Positions 13,288 through 25,018 of a stretch of DNA of 64,000 nucleotides are shown one piece after another (position 1 is the first letter of the stretch; each line of letters begins with the position of its first letter). The DNA is from Apricaphanius iberus (lineage: Eukaryota; Chordata; Actinopteri; Cyprinodontiformes; Aphaniidae), in NCBI GenBank assembly GCA_028564705.1, contig JAPXFQ010000398.1, positions 1,550,001 to 1,614,000 of the forward strand. Reading direction: 5' to 3'. The notes beneath the pieces were generated by a model that saw only the letters and a program-made list of their open reading frames with translations, searched no databases and was not told where the DNA came from. A program made the position numbers and the translations under genes.

Positions 13288-13345
13288 TAGGGCTGGACGA
13301 TATAGAAAAAGAGCATATCTATAAAGAAATAGTCATATAGATAGA
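13288..13345. mobile_element. hAT-type terminus fragment
   Basis: The sequence GGGCTGGACGATATAG, followed by a TATCGATAATTATCACG-like tail, resembles the ends of hAT-type elements also seen near 22.5-23.8 kb. No second terminus was found, so this is a partial copy. Confidence 0.45.
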
Positions 13346-13349
13346 TATC

Positions 13350-16109
13350 GATAATTATCACGTAATGTAAAAAATATATTTTAAGTGCTTCTCCAGTCAT
13401 TTTGTTATTCTTCAATGAACTAATTTTAACTAAGAATTAAATTAATAATATTTTTAAACAATTCTGTTTATTATAAGTAAGTTTGCAAGACACAGAAACA
13501 AACCAAGAGACCCGAATAACATCAGTAAATACAAATATGTTTTTGAATTCTTAAAAATTTTATGAAACTTTATAATATTAATGGCTCATTTCAAATTCAC
13601 TTCAGCTCTTCAGCTGTTGTGTTGGATAAAGCTAACAAGCTAGTCACCAGTGTTGATGGAGCTCAGAAGCTTTGCAGCAGGGGTGGATTTGAACAATAAT
13701 TCTGGCTGGGAAATTGATACCATTCCAGGACCACCACCCAATTAATGCAAAACAACTACAGTTGGGCACATACCGATTTAAAAGTGTAAAATAATAAAAG
13801 AAAGGCCAAACAGTTTTTTCTGTTTTTGATCAGCAACAAAATAAATATTTCAGTTCTGCTGAAATAAGATGAACTCAAATTGCATTATTCTAGTACTAAA
13901 GTACTCTACTACTAAACTGTTATATGTGAAGCCTACACATTTAAGAATCGAACTGACATCAATCCTTGTTGGAAAGTTGGAAAGAGAGTAATTCTGAAAA
14001 ATCACTTGTTCTGATTCCTGTCTGTTTTCTCCCACCAATGAATCTCTTTTACTCAGCATCTTGTAATCTCCCCTCACCTGTGAAGACCCTGTGTCATCTT
14101 GCCTGCTGTTGGCAACTGGGCTCTCTCTCTACCCTGACTTTGATTTGTCTATTGTGACAATAATGATTTGACAATGTGGAAAAGCAACATTTTGAAATTG
14201 AATTAAAATGGGCAGCAGTGAAATTGCTTTCGAAATTAGTCTAAAAGTCCTTTTTTATTCCATTGATCTTTTTTTTTCTTAGCCACTTAAAATCTCTTTT
14301 CACCTGTGCAGACCATCACTTGTCTTTTTTGACAAATATGTATTTCAAATATGAGGGTAGCTGTAGCGTTTTTCTGCACATAAATTAACAAGGATTGGGT
14401 TTATTCATAGCATGAACTGACTAGTAAGGGACATGAAAAAGACAATATCAGTTATAAAAACTAGCTTAACATGATATATTGGCATTGAATAACTAGTCAT
14501 CATGTAGCGAATATTATCTGCATGTAACAGCATAACTCAAAAACAGCTCGTTTGGGAAAAAAAACAAACAGTCAAAAGTGTTTGGCTTTTGCTGGTTCCC
14601 GATCGGTTGCTGAACATGCTGCTTTCCTCTGTGATTCACTGCTGCCGGCTTTACCATGTGTACACTTAAGCTGTGTTTAAAGAGGGCTCTGAAAATGCGA
14701 AACTGCATATTAACAGATTAAACAGCTAAAAAAAAAGACCAGGGGACAGAGAGTAACTACACAGAAAGAGTGGGGGACATGCCCAACGCGTACCCTGTCT
14801 ATCACATCAACGTTCAGCAAGGCAGATGCCTTAATAAGGATTTGTAAACTGTATCAGCTGAGATGGCAAACTGGTATGATGAAGACTTCTGTGAGCTTCT
14901 GGCTTTCAGATTGCCAGACAGTTCACAGGGACTGTGAAAGACAGTCAGCTGTTTGAGTGGCTCACAAAAAGACTTAAGCAGCAGGGCTTCAATTGGGATA
15001 AAAAGCAGGTCCAACTATTTTCTCTGTTTACTATGGACTCTTCCGTCTCAGGATTTTTATGCAGCCCTGCATGTCGACAGCCCGGACACCACTCCCATAC
15101 CCCTCTTTATCCTGGCATGGCGTAGTCTTTTGTGGAAAGTACCTGATCGCTGCAAATTGCTGCCACAGGCTGAGCTCTTATTGACCAAAAGGCTCCATGA
15201 TGCCAGCATTATGCCGGCACTGATGGCAGCATTGTCTTTTGAAACAGGCTATAACGTTAGGCATATAGCATAAGCTATATAGTAATGTATTGTTAGATTT
15301 TTCAAATGAGTTAATTGAAAACAATGCTCTTGAATCTTATACTAATAGTTTGAGGCTGATGTTTGATTCAGGTAAAAGCTTGTAATTTAAAATGCGATGT
15401 TTTCATTTTATTATGGTTTTAAAAACATTGTTAATCTATATTGTGGCGGTTCTAGTAGTTACAGTATAGTGGCCATTCTAGTGTTAAGAAGAGCATAATT
15501 TTTAGACAGTGCAATGCATTCAGTGAGTAGAAGTCATTTGCATGACTAAGCAGTAAAGTCCTTAATGACAAAGGAGTTTTGATATGGCTATTCCTAGCAA
15601 TACACCATTTTATTCGACACCCTTTTTTTTCCCAAAGTACCATCTACATCAGCCTTTGGGAATGATTATATTTCCAAATCCTCCTTTTACTGAACACACA
15701 GAATGTTCCAAGTGCTTTAATGTAAAAGGTAAAGATAGAAAAGTAGCAGGGAACCAATGAAGAGTACTGCTGAAACAGCAGAACCAACTCAAACACAGAA
15801 CAAGAGCTGACATCCCACCGTCTGCTACACTGGGCTCAGTGAACAAACACATTTAAACATGGACATGCTGGCACTATGCAGTTTTTAGGGAGACATGCAT
15901 AATAGACCCATCTGGTCCCATAAAGTCAAACACCTGTTCTGCATCAACAACACAGACAACATCAGTGACACTTGTGTCCCCTATGCCATCCTCGCTCTGC
16001 ACAAACCCAGGACTGCATTCAGGCCACGCTGCAAAACACGGGCTTTCAATACACTAAACTATTTAGAAGAAGAACTGCAGGATAATATCGGCCAAGTCCT
16101 TTTCTAACC
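13350..16109. other. Stretch without recognised gene
   Basis: Reading frames at 14,934-15,273 and 15,895-16,107 look somewhat protein-like but lack recognised motifs and splice context. They may be remnants of an unidentified transposon; nothing firmer can be said. Confidence 0.3.
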
Positions 16110-16440
16110 ATATGATGTCTGTCCCTGTCTTCGTCTGTCCCTGCTTCCTTAATTATCTCCAGCTGTCCCAAGTCTCCCTAATTACTTTCCCTATCTATTT
16201 ATACCCATCTGTGTTATCGTGCCTTTGCTGGTTCGTCGTCTAATGTCTTACATCATTGTAGCCATCAGTCGTCAAAGAATTCGTTGTTCACCTATGAGCT
16301 TGTCGCAAGTCTGTCCTCATTTCCTTATTCCCAAGTCCTTGCCTCCCTGATTTCTGTATTGTTGTAGACTGGATCATCATCAAAAGAGTCTTTACCATCG
16401 ACTCCTGTCTGTACCTGAGTCCATCCACACTAAAACATGA
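16110..16440. mobile_element. Possible degraded LTR fragment
   Basis: A pyrimidine-rich stretch with repeated TCTGTCC and CCAGCTGTCCC-type words, then a CTATTTATACCC block and CTGGTTCGTCGTC. The composition and word order recall teleost Gypsy-type LTRs. No terminal TG/CA pair, primer site or coding region was found, so this is a weak call. Confidence 0.25.
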
Positions 16441-18179
16441 CAGCTTTACTGTATGACCTTCGTGAGATTGCACAAACTAAAAGGTAATGGTATGTATAAG
16501 TCCATCCACATAACCCTTTCCTGTCTGATACTTTTTTGACAACCTTTGACTTTATTTTAACTGAGCACCACAAACCTGTAAGAAAGAAAAAATTATAGTA
16601 GAGCTGTAACAACTTTTAAATAATCTGGTCTGTTTTTATTCTCCTCAGTATCTCAGAGTAACACAGTGGAGGGCAGCCATTCCATCTCTAACCCTTCACA
16701 AGTTGATGGTCTACTTCATAGTCTTACTTCCTTATTGCATCTTGCATTAGACAGTGTACGCACCTTAAAAACAAGGTAATTAGCCATAGGAGATGTCCAC
16801 AGTAACTTAATGCAGAGCTTCATTCTTTAAAATGGAATGCTAGGAAAGTGGAGAGAAAATGGTGCTATACACCCAGAGGATTCCTATTTAACCTGGAAAA
16901 ATAGCCTACTGCTGTTTAAAAAAATTGACAAGCTAGATTAGCATATTGTATTTTTCATCATTAAGAGAGGAGAATAAGAACAATTGTAGGGTTCTTATTT
17001 TTACAGTTGCAAAACTTACAGAGTCATAGCTCTGTTGAACCAACTATTACCACAGGATTCAGTTGTGATGATTTTAAGGATTTTTTCTTAAATAAATCAA
17101 TTATTAAAAATACAATTATTGGCATCCTTCCTTCCTCAGTAAGTAAGGCTGCATCGTAGGTTACTATAGAACCTCGTTTGTGTTTTTGAGTATTTTGATT
17201 CAGTCAAGCTTTCGAAACTATCAAAAATTATAGCTTCATCCAAATCTTCAACTTTCATGCTGGTCAAATCCCAACCAAATTATTTAAACAACTGTTCTCT
17301 TTGATTAATGTCCCCATTTTAGAGATGATGAATCCAGAGGTGGGGCTAGAAATGTTTTTTACCCATCATTTTGACACTCATAATCTAGTTTTACCTGTCA
17401 GTTTTTAAATCCTATTGGGGGGGGCTATCTCCAGCGATTGTCTGTTCAATAGTATTTATTCATATATTTACCATTTCCTGACCCATACAGTATTGGAGGA
17501 AAGCCTGTAGGAGGAAAGCAGCAGCAGGCACCAGTGTTTGGCACACGTCGGACTCTTTGGAGCACGTCTAACCAGCCGCACCAGCCACAGTTGCACTCCA
17601 AAGCATCTGTAACTTTACAACATGCAGTGAGCATTCGATCAGCGAGATGCATTGATTATAGTGTCTGGGAATCGTTTCTTTAATCGATTTATGCGCTTTG
17701 ACTCCATGCTTGAAGTTGAAAATATCTGCATATTTATACTAAGGGGTCAGAGGTGTAAATACTAATCTGTATAAATGACAGATAGCCTTTACCTTTTCCA
17801 TCACTGTTCTAAAAAAAATTGTAAAATACAGAAAATATTAGGTTTAACGCAACCCCTGGATGAACCTATTCTAAATACATTCCGCAGAACTTAAAGGTTG
17901 CTGTAATTAAACTTTTATTTAACTTTTACTTCCTGAGAAGTTTAGAGCCAGTTTGAGCCGTTCAGCAGTATTTATACATCCAGTCTTGATCAGCTGTATC
18001 TGTAGAACGGGAGTGCTCGGGGCAATCCAAATGCCGCTTGTAATAAGGTTTAATCTGCCTCAAACACTTTAATTTTATCATGTTTATATTCTTCTTGGAT
18101 TTACGAGCGCCTCTGAAGTGCTTCTGTATTTTCTTTCGATCCGATAAACTGACCTCCTGGAATATTGTAAACAACAATT

Positions 18180-19030
18180 GTGTTATTTTTAAACAAGATG
18201 TGACATTCAGATCCCATATTAAACAGTTTCTAGGATTTCCTTCATTCACCTCTGGAATATTGCTAAAATTAGCATCATCCTGTCCAAGACTGATGCTGAA
18301 AAATGACTCCCTACTTAAAGGGTGGATTACTGTATTTTTTTTCTATACTGTAAGCAAGTCCAAAAATGCAATTAAAAGCCTTGATCAAATATGCTACAAG
18401 AAGAGTTCTGACTAATGGAAAAAGAAAATAGATCAAATATCTCCTGTTTTTGTTTCCCTTTATTGGCTTGAATCCAGAATAGAATTTAAGGTCCTCCTTC
18501 TTCTATATAAAGCCCTTAAGAATTAAGGTCCATCATATATCAGCAATATGATTGTTTCATATGTTCCAAACATAGTATTTCGATCTCAGACTGCAGGATT
18601 ACTTGTTCGTAGGATTTCTGAAAGTAGAATGGGAGGCTAATCTTTTAGTTATCAGGCTCTTCTCCTGTGGAACCAGGCCGTGGCAAGTGGCTGCTCATAC
18701 TGAGCCACTTTGTGCTTAAGGTTTCTTTCTGTTAACGTGTAGTTTTTCCCTCTCTACTGTCACTACACGCTTGGGACTGCAGTGAAGTCAACGACAAAAC
18801 ACAGACGTCTCTCATGTTCATTCAGGAGGAGTGGATGTTGCAAGTCAATGACTTGATGCAATCTGCTGAGTTTCCTTAGATTGAAAACTTGAAGCTAATT
18901 GGGATAATGAGCTGAAGGATTAATTAGAATGTATGTATAACTGAATTGAAATGGCATTTCTTCTAAAATGCCTTAAGATGATGTGCTGTGAATTGGTGCT
19001 ATATAAATAAACTGAATTGAAAACTGAAAT
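18180..19030 (+). mobile_element. L2-type LINE 3' end, degraded
   Basis: Plus-strand translation with frameshifts shows the order of the C-terminal end of an L2-type ORF2: SLYWLESRIEFKVLLLLYKAL, then SYVPNIVFRSQTAGLL, then FSYQALLLWN. These match in order the LHWLP..RI.FKVLLL, RS...G and FSY.A..LWN landmarks known for this group. A 3' tail follows, ending GGTGCTATATAAATAAA and then repeated GAATTGAA words near 19,010. It is 5'-truncated, as expected for LINEs. Confidence 0.75.
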
Positions 19031-20789
19031 TGAAAATAATTCAGATCAATGAAGGGCGGAACAGCCATAGCTCACGGACTCGTCACCCACATATACACCT
19101 TTAAACATTTAACTGTATTGATTCCTTTCACTGCACATTCCTCTTCATGAAAGAGAGGCCCTGACTCCATCCACTCTCACAGTAAATTCACTTGGTGATA
19201 TGATGTATAGAGCAAGGGATAAAGAGCCCCTTTCTGCACAGGAAAATAAAAAAATGAAAGCCACAAAGACAAAGGACAAGAAAAAGTGCAAGTGGGCTGA
19301 CACACACATGCTGTGAATTAATTATTTGAAAGTTAATGACTTGCCCTTGGTGAGGTTACAGGCTTAACTTAAAATGTACAATTTATTTCCTATTTAAAAC
19401 TGATGTTAACTCTTTTGTCCTGTACAACATATCCAAAGGAAAACACAAACACAGCAACTGTACAGTAAAAGCCACAATACAAAGGAATCTGTGTGTCTTT
19501 TTGTCAATGTTCAACAGAGAGGTCTTCGGGGGCTGGGGGGGTTGTGATGACAGGAAGAAGATACCTTTGGCACGAGACAGTAAGGTTTTTGTTTATAGGG
19601 TTTCAAAGTTAGAATTCAGTAGGCCGAAGCTACCAGTAAAAAGAAAACACCAATGAAAAAGTCTAATTCACGACAAATGGTATTTTTCTGTGTTTAGTGA
19701 GGAAGTGCACAATCTGGACCACAAAAGTAGGTTAGTACTGAGACACATGACAAAAGGACACATTTTCATGCTTCATCAGGGGACCCGAGCCTGAAAGTAA
19801 TGAAATGGCAGGGATAATAAGGCTCTTGAGGTGGCAGCATCTTTGGGATGAAAGATTCAGTTCTCAAGGGCATGTAAACAGGATCAGAACTAATGCAATA
19901 CATGCCAAAGGCTTTCAGATAATCCATAAGAAATTACATCATTTAACTTCACTCCTTACTTAAAGTTTAATCTGTATTTTAAAATGTACAATTTATTTTT
20001 CAGGACATTTTATTTCAGGGTAAAATAGCAGATGCCAGAAGCAAAATCATTCAGGCAAGGATTTCTATTCAGCTGCCTTTACATGGATACACCTAAATAA
20101 AACATAATACAACCAATTACCTTAGAAAGTCACCTCACTGTTAGACGCACTCCTATACTTAAAAAACAGTGACAGCAGCACATATTGTAGGGATTCCTCC
20201 ATTCAGCAGTAACAGGACAGCTGGTTATCTGGACCCCGATGTAAAAAATCAACCCAGCATCACTCTCTTGCCATCACATTTGACTGTAATGTGTAATGTT
20301 CTTTGCTGGTAAATGCTGTGTTAGTTTTATGCCTTATAAAACAGGATACCAACTTTCAAAAAGCTCTGTTTTTGTCAAACTTTCACATGTGTTTTTCCAA
20401 AAGTCTTGGGGATCACCAAGATGATGATGTAAAACTGGTCTTTGTGATAATTTTGGTCAGTGGTGGTTTTCATTTTGAAACTCTCGCATGGATAGCATTG
20501 TTGATCATGCTGTAGTGAAGAATCATGAAATTATGAATGTTAACTAAGGGATGCTCAACTCAGCTGTCCAAAAATGGGGTAAATCATAGTTAACTTATGA
20601 TTTAAAAGGTAGGGCAAATATATTTTCATATGGGGTCAATTTGGTTTGGGTAGATTCCGACCCTTGACAGCTGGGTTTTGTATTTACTCAGGTTATCTTT
20701 CTCTGACATAATTTATTTAATGATCTGAATTATCTAACTTTGACCAAAAAAAACAAAACAATTGTGCAATGGTCCCAATATTTTTTTGC
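19031..20789. other. Stretch without recognised gene
   Basis: Nothing identifiable. Possible single-copy intronic DNA. Confidence 0.35.
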
Positions 20790-21010
20790 AGCATTATACC
20801 ATGGTTTAGATTAAATCATGTATGTGTTAGAGTAGCCCAGTCAAAGACAAGACTTGAAAATTGATGGTCAACAATGCTATCCATCCAATCTGACTGAGCT
20901 TGACCTAATTAGTATCCTTTTCCAGAAATCTAAAAGTGGTTAAGTTTTAAAAGATTTAAATAGTCAAGATCAATTTCCGAGATATGTCTGATGGTGTTCT
21001 GTGGAAGTTT
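20790..21010 (+). pseudogene. Tc1-like transposase fragment, C-terminal region
   Basis: The sequence corresponds to the end of a Tc1-type transposase gene, including the stretch around the last catalytic aspartate/glutamate block (AQSK-type words) and a LSIQSD helix. It contains stops and substitutions. Only the C-terminal portion is present. Confidence 0.65.
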
Positions 21011-22104
21011 TCACATCTGTGAGAGTGGGATCATGTCCAGGGATAAAGAATTGTTGATCCATCTCTCTGTCTGCTAGCTAAACGAGTCACTAGCAGTAAT
21101 GGCTTCAAACAAGACAGCGCATGCTGGGTGAACAAAGCCCATCTGTGTTAGACAATACGCAATGGACCTTGCTCAAGGAGAGACTGCTGCTTAGTCATTA
21201 TGTAAGGTGGCGCTGTGAATCAGAGACTGACAAACTAGCTATCAAGAATGACAAACAAAACTATACATAACCCTTCTTTCATGACTCTAAATGGTAAGAG
21301 AGAGGGCAGACTAAGAGATGTACATGAAGATGCAGGCAAGTGTGAACTAAATTTCAACTCTGGGTGTGACTCACTTCCTGTGTCTGCTATTTATGTTCAC
21401 GCCTTGTTCAGAAAGAAACAGTGTCATGAAAAAAAAAAAGTGAATGTGTGGCTGGGTGGGGTTTACTTGTAACATAAGCATCTGACCCTCAGCTGTGAAA
21501 CTGGGTACTGACACCGGCTGCCCTACAGAGACACAAACCACATTCCACCACAGACACTAAAGCTGTTTCCATTTACAGCAGCAACGACCTGGGAATAGCT
21601 GACGGTTCTATTTGAACAGACTCCCCCAAAAAAGGGGAGAAAAAGCTATCGTTTTGCAACATTTTAAGTGTATACCGTCTTTCCACGTTGCGCTTTAAAT
21701 GGCTTGTCTGGCTTGTTGGGTCAGTAGGGCTCAGATAAGATAAAGCTGAGAGGAAAGTGGTGTCCTTGACTCTGTGGTGCAGACTCGTCAAGGGTCAGAG
21801 GACATCCTGTAACTGTGTTTCATGCGTGCTGCATGGAAAAGGAAATGAACAGAGACATTCTGGGCTCATAAGGTTCAACAGCCATCAAGCACATGTAAAG
21901 CAAAGGATGACTATCAGGTTTTTCTCTTCTTTATTTCGGTCAGTGTTAAAATAAAAGTGTTTTATCCAGAAAAAGGTGAATTCCTTACAATTAGGATTCC
22001 AAAACAAAAAAAGGTGTAGACAATTTCCAAAACAAATACCACTGAGGTAAACAACAGACTATACTGAAAAAGAAAATAATTGACATTTCTGGGTGTAGAT
22101 GTAC

Positions 22105-22430
22105 CGTGCTTTGAAAAGACATTCATAGCCTTTGAACCATTTTTATTTTGTACCATGTTACAACAGCAATCTTCAATGTTTCATAGGGATTCTTTGTGAC
22201 AGACCATGTCAGAGGATTGCGTAGTTTTGAAGTGGAAGAAAAAGAAAATGATGTAAAAAAAAATCTAAAAATGTACATTTTGGCTAAATCTTAAATACAT
22301 TTCAAAATCAGTCAGTGAGTTTACATGCAGCAAGAGAAAGTTGAATTATAGCCTTAGCCCGAAATGTATGTATACACCCTAGTCCAGCTGGAGTTGAACT
22401 GAAATTGAGTTGGAGAAATCTGGACTAAGG
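22105..22430 (+). mobile_element. Tc1-like terminal region
   Basis: GTGCTTTGAAAAGACATTCA, followed by CATAGGGATTCTTTGTGACA and AGTTTTGAAGTGGAAG, follows the order of a known teleost Tc1 terminal inverted repeat and subterminal sequence, with many substitutions. No transposase frame is attached. Confidence 0.6.
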
Positions 22431-22513
22431 TACCCAGGTAATGCGATTGGAAAATAGAATTTCTCTGCATGCAAACGACAGTAAGAAATAGCCGAGTTAT
22501 TGGTAGCCTGGGC

Positions 22514-23219
22514 TAAGGTTGGGCAATTATTTGAATTTTAACCGAAATCGCAATGTTAAAAAGCTCAATGGTGATAATCGCGTGGTGTGTTTTAATCGTT
22601 ATGCATACGAACCAATCCAGTCTAAGCGCCGCCTTGTTATCAAGATAATTGGCCAATCAAGTTGCAAAAAAAACATGCGTAAATTAAATGCGGGAGGCTA
22701 ATGCTGGTAAGTAAAATGAAAGTGCCGTGTGAAGAGAGTACCATAGGTGAAGAATTTTGAAGGAAAATGGACAACAGGGAAGACAATAAAGATGTCCAAA
22801 TTGCTGGCACCAACCACAGAAGAGAACGCAGCAATGACATTATGGAGAGAAGTGGCATTGTGAGCTTAGTTGTTTGGAAATGGTTTAAATATTTCAGAGA
22901 GGACAGCAGCCAGACTAAACCGATCTATAAAATCTGTCGACGGACCGCTTCAACAAAGCTAGGTAATACAACCAATCTTTTTAGTCACCTGAACTCCTAT
23001 CATCCCTCGAAGTACAAACAGACACAGTTTTGAAGTGATGTGATGTTGTTAGCAATACAACAGGAGCGGGAAGCATGCTCTGTATGCAGTAGTGAAGGCT
23101 ATATTTAATTGTTTTTATTATTATTGTTGTAATAATACAAAAATTGAATCGAAAATCAAGATTGTTCAATATAGTGAAAATAATTGCGATTATTTTGTTT
23201 TCATAATCGCCCAGCCCTA
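22514..23219 (+). mobile_element. hAT element, non-autonomous, with perfect 8-bp TSD
   Basis: The ends are TAAGGTTGGGCAATTAT and, in reverse complement, TAGGGCTGGGCGATTAT: imperfect terminal inverted repeats. The octamer GCCTGGGC flanks both sides exactly (22,506-22,513 and 23,220-23,227), the duplication length expected of hAT transposition. At 706 bp the element is far too short for a full transposase. It retains a BED zinc-finger frame at its centre (see next entry). It is therefore an internal deletion derivative of an autonomous hAT element rather than an anonymous MITE. Confidence 0.9.
22767..23033 (+). pseudogene. BED-type zinc-finger remnant of hAT transposase
   Basis: An 88-codon frame inside the hAT element. 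Residues around 30-80 show the BED-finger order: VWKWFKYF, then a metal-ligand region IYKICRR, then STKLGNTTNLFSHLNSYHP. Only one cysteine of the expected C-x2-C pair is present; the first is tyrosine (IYKIC). The two histidines in SHLNSYHP are intact. The hAT dimerisation and DDE catalytic regions are absent. It is a DNA-binding domain fossil that could in principle still be translated but has lost a zinc ligand. Confidence 0.8.
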
Positions 23220-23331
23220 GCCTGGGCACTCCCTGTTCGGGAAGTGATGAGACTGTGAAAGTGGGAATAAAAACAGAACAAGCAGTAACAACAAGTGTAA
23301 CAAAATCAAAAAGTGCAATACCTTCGAAATT

Positions 23332-23809
23332 GGGCTGGGGGGTATACCGAAAACTGACCAATACAGAAATTTATGACTGTTGCCAACGTCATTTTGCCGG
23401 TAAATTCGGTATGTGAAAAAAAAAGAAAAGATGTGTTTTGGAAGAAATGAGCGTTGCCTTGAGTCACGGGACTACGCACAGTCATCTGACAAAGAGAGGC
23501 GATTATACCCAAATGAGGGGAAAGCGCTGCTACTGTGTAGCTATATTTAGCAAGAGTTTAGACTCATCTACAGACTGTTCTTGAGAAAAATGCGACTAGC
23601 GACAAAATACAGTTAATTTTTACGTGGAGCACGTATGTTTGTTACTGCAGCAACGGAGCTGCAGAACAACTACTCTGCCCGCCCAGGTCCTGCACAGTCG
23701 GAGCAGATGATGTGGGTGATGTGATCATGGTTATCATCCACTTATCGTTATCGAGGTGAAATGCTTAATATACCGTGATATTAATTTTAGATCATATTGT
23801 CCAGCCCTA
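23332..23809. mobile_element. hAT-like MITE
   Basis: The left end is GGGCTGGGGGGTATACCG. The right end, in reverse complement, is TAGGGCTGGACAATATGATC. Subterminal words such as TTATCGTTATCGAGGTGAAA are typical of this group. It lies about 105 bp to the right of the target duplication of the previous hAT copy. An 8-bp duplication is not visible. Confidence 0.6.
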
Positions 23810-24296
23810 CTACAAAATGTTCTGTGCTGCAGTGCTGTTATTGTCACTCATTTCTTCGCTCATTGTGCATATCCTGCTTTTTTACTCCATCTGCTTCACT
23901 GACTTTAGCATTTCTTTACTATCTGTGTGACTATAGTCCAACAGAGGAATGTCAGCGGGAAAGAGTGCATGTCACCACCTAGCATCACGGAGTCGAACCC
24001 ACTTCAATCAATAATTCAATTTTCTGAGTAACATGTAAACTGGGACATGACTCAACTCTGGCGAAGCCATTAACGGATTACTGCCAAGACCATGATTTAA
24101 ATGCGCATGTAAACGTGTTAAGTGGTAATACTTGAAAATTGCATTTAACAAAGAAGAAGAATAGTGTGTGCTGATAACATGCTGTGGGGATTCCTTTCTT
24201 CAGCAGGGACTGGGAGACTGACATAGAGGTTCATGTTCCAGCTGGATGACATTAAACATACAATCAGAGCTTCAATGGCATGTTTAGGATCAGAAC

Positions 24297-25010
24297 TAGA
24301 GGGTGACAATTTTAGGTATTCGCACGGGTCACGTGATTAGCAGGATTCCTGCAGGATTCCCGTGGGACGGGAGTCAATTTCACTGTTGGTAAAGTGATCG
24401 GGACGGGAAAGGAAATAACCCACAGGATCGGACGGGAAACCGGAAATTATAATTTAACTTTTTTTTTTTTTTTACATTTATCTTGTCAGATTTTAGGGAA
24501 TTAGCTTTAGAAAATGACGCTGCGATGCAGTGCCAATGTGTGTGGTTATTAACTCCGCTGCAAAATGCAATTCCATCGGGTCTACTACACTGTACGCACC
24601 AAAACTGAAACTGCTACGTTGTTGCTACACCATCTGGATAAACTGGTAAGCATATGATATCCGACTGAAAATGCGTGTATCTTAATAGTTTGGTAGTCAG
24701 ACAAATCGAGTCCATTCATGACATGGTAAGGTGGCCAAACAACGAGAATGCAGGATATGGTTAAAGATGGTGGATGAAGCTAAATAGATGATCTTTGATA
24801 CTGTGCTACACTATGGTTTAAAGGGGGCGGGGGGAGCGAGCGCCATAGGAGGTAAATTACTAATCTACCGGATTCGGGTCGGGAGTCTTTCTCTCGGGAT
24901 TTTTTCGGGACAAGATTTTTTTTGGGGGGCCGTCACGTGATCGGGACTTGACGGGAGTATTTTTTTGGGATCGGGACGGGAGCGACAATTGATTCCCGTG
25001 TCACCCTCTA
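24297..25010. mobile_element. hAT MITE with 12-bp TIRs and perfect 8-bp TSD
   Basis: Both ends carry TAGAGGGTGACA as a perfect 12-bp terminal inverted repeat. The octamer ATCAGAAC is duplicated exactly on either side (24,289-24,296 and 25,011-25,018). The 714-bp interior is enriched in GATCGGGACGGG-type words near both ends, in the forward orientation, and codes for nothing recognisable. The clean duplication indicates a relatively recent insertion. Confidence 0.9.
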
Positions 25011-25018
25011 ATCAGAAC

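Noticed and set aside
14934..15273. Overlapping 63- and 106-codon frames on the plus strand.
   Set aside because: No recognised motif, no splice context, and the two frames contradict each other; possibly transposon debris.
15895..16107. A 70-codon frame with protein-like composition.
   Set aside because: Adjacent to a possible degraded LTR and lacking any known domain; not strong enough to call.
23968..24002. tRNA T-arm-like GTGGGTTCGACTCC on the minus strand.
   Set aside because: No acceptor stem, D-arm or anticodon arm can be built around it.
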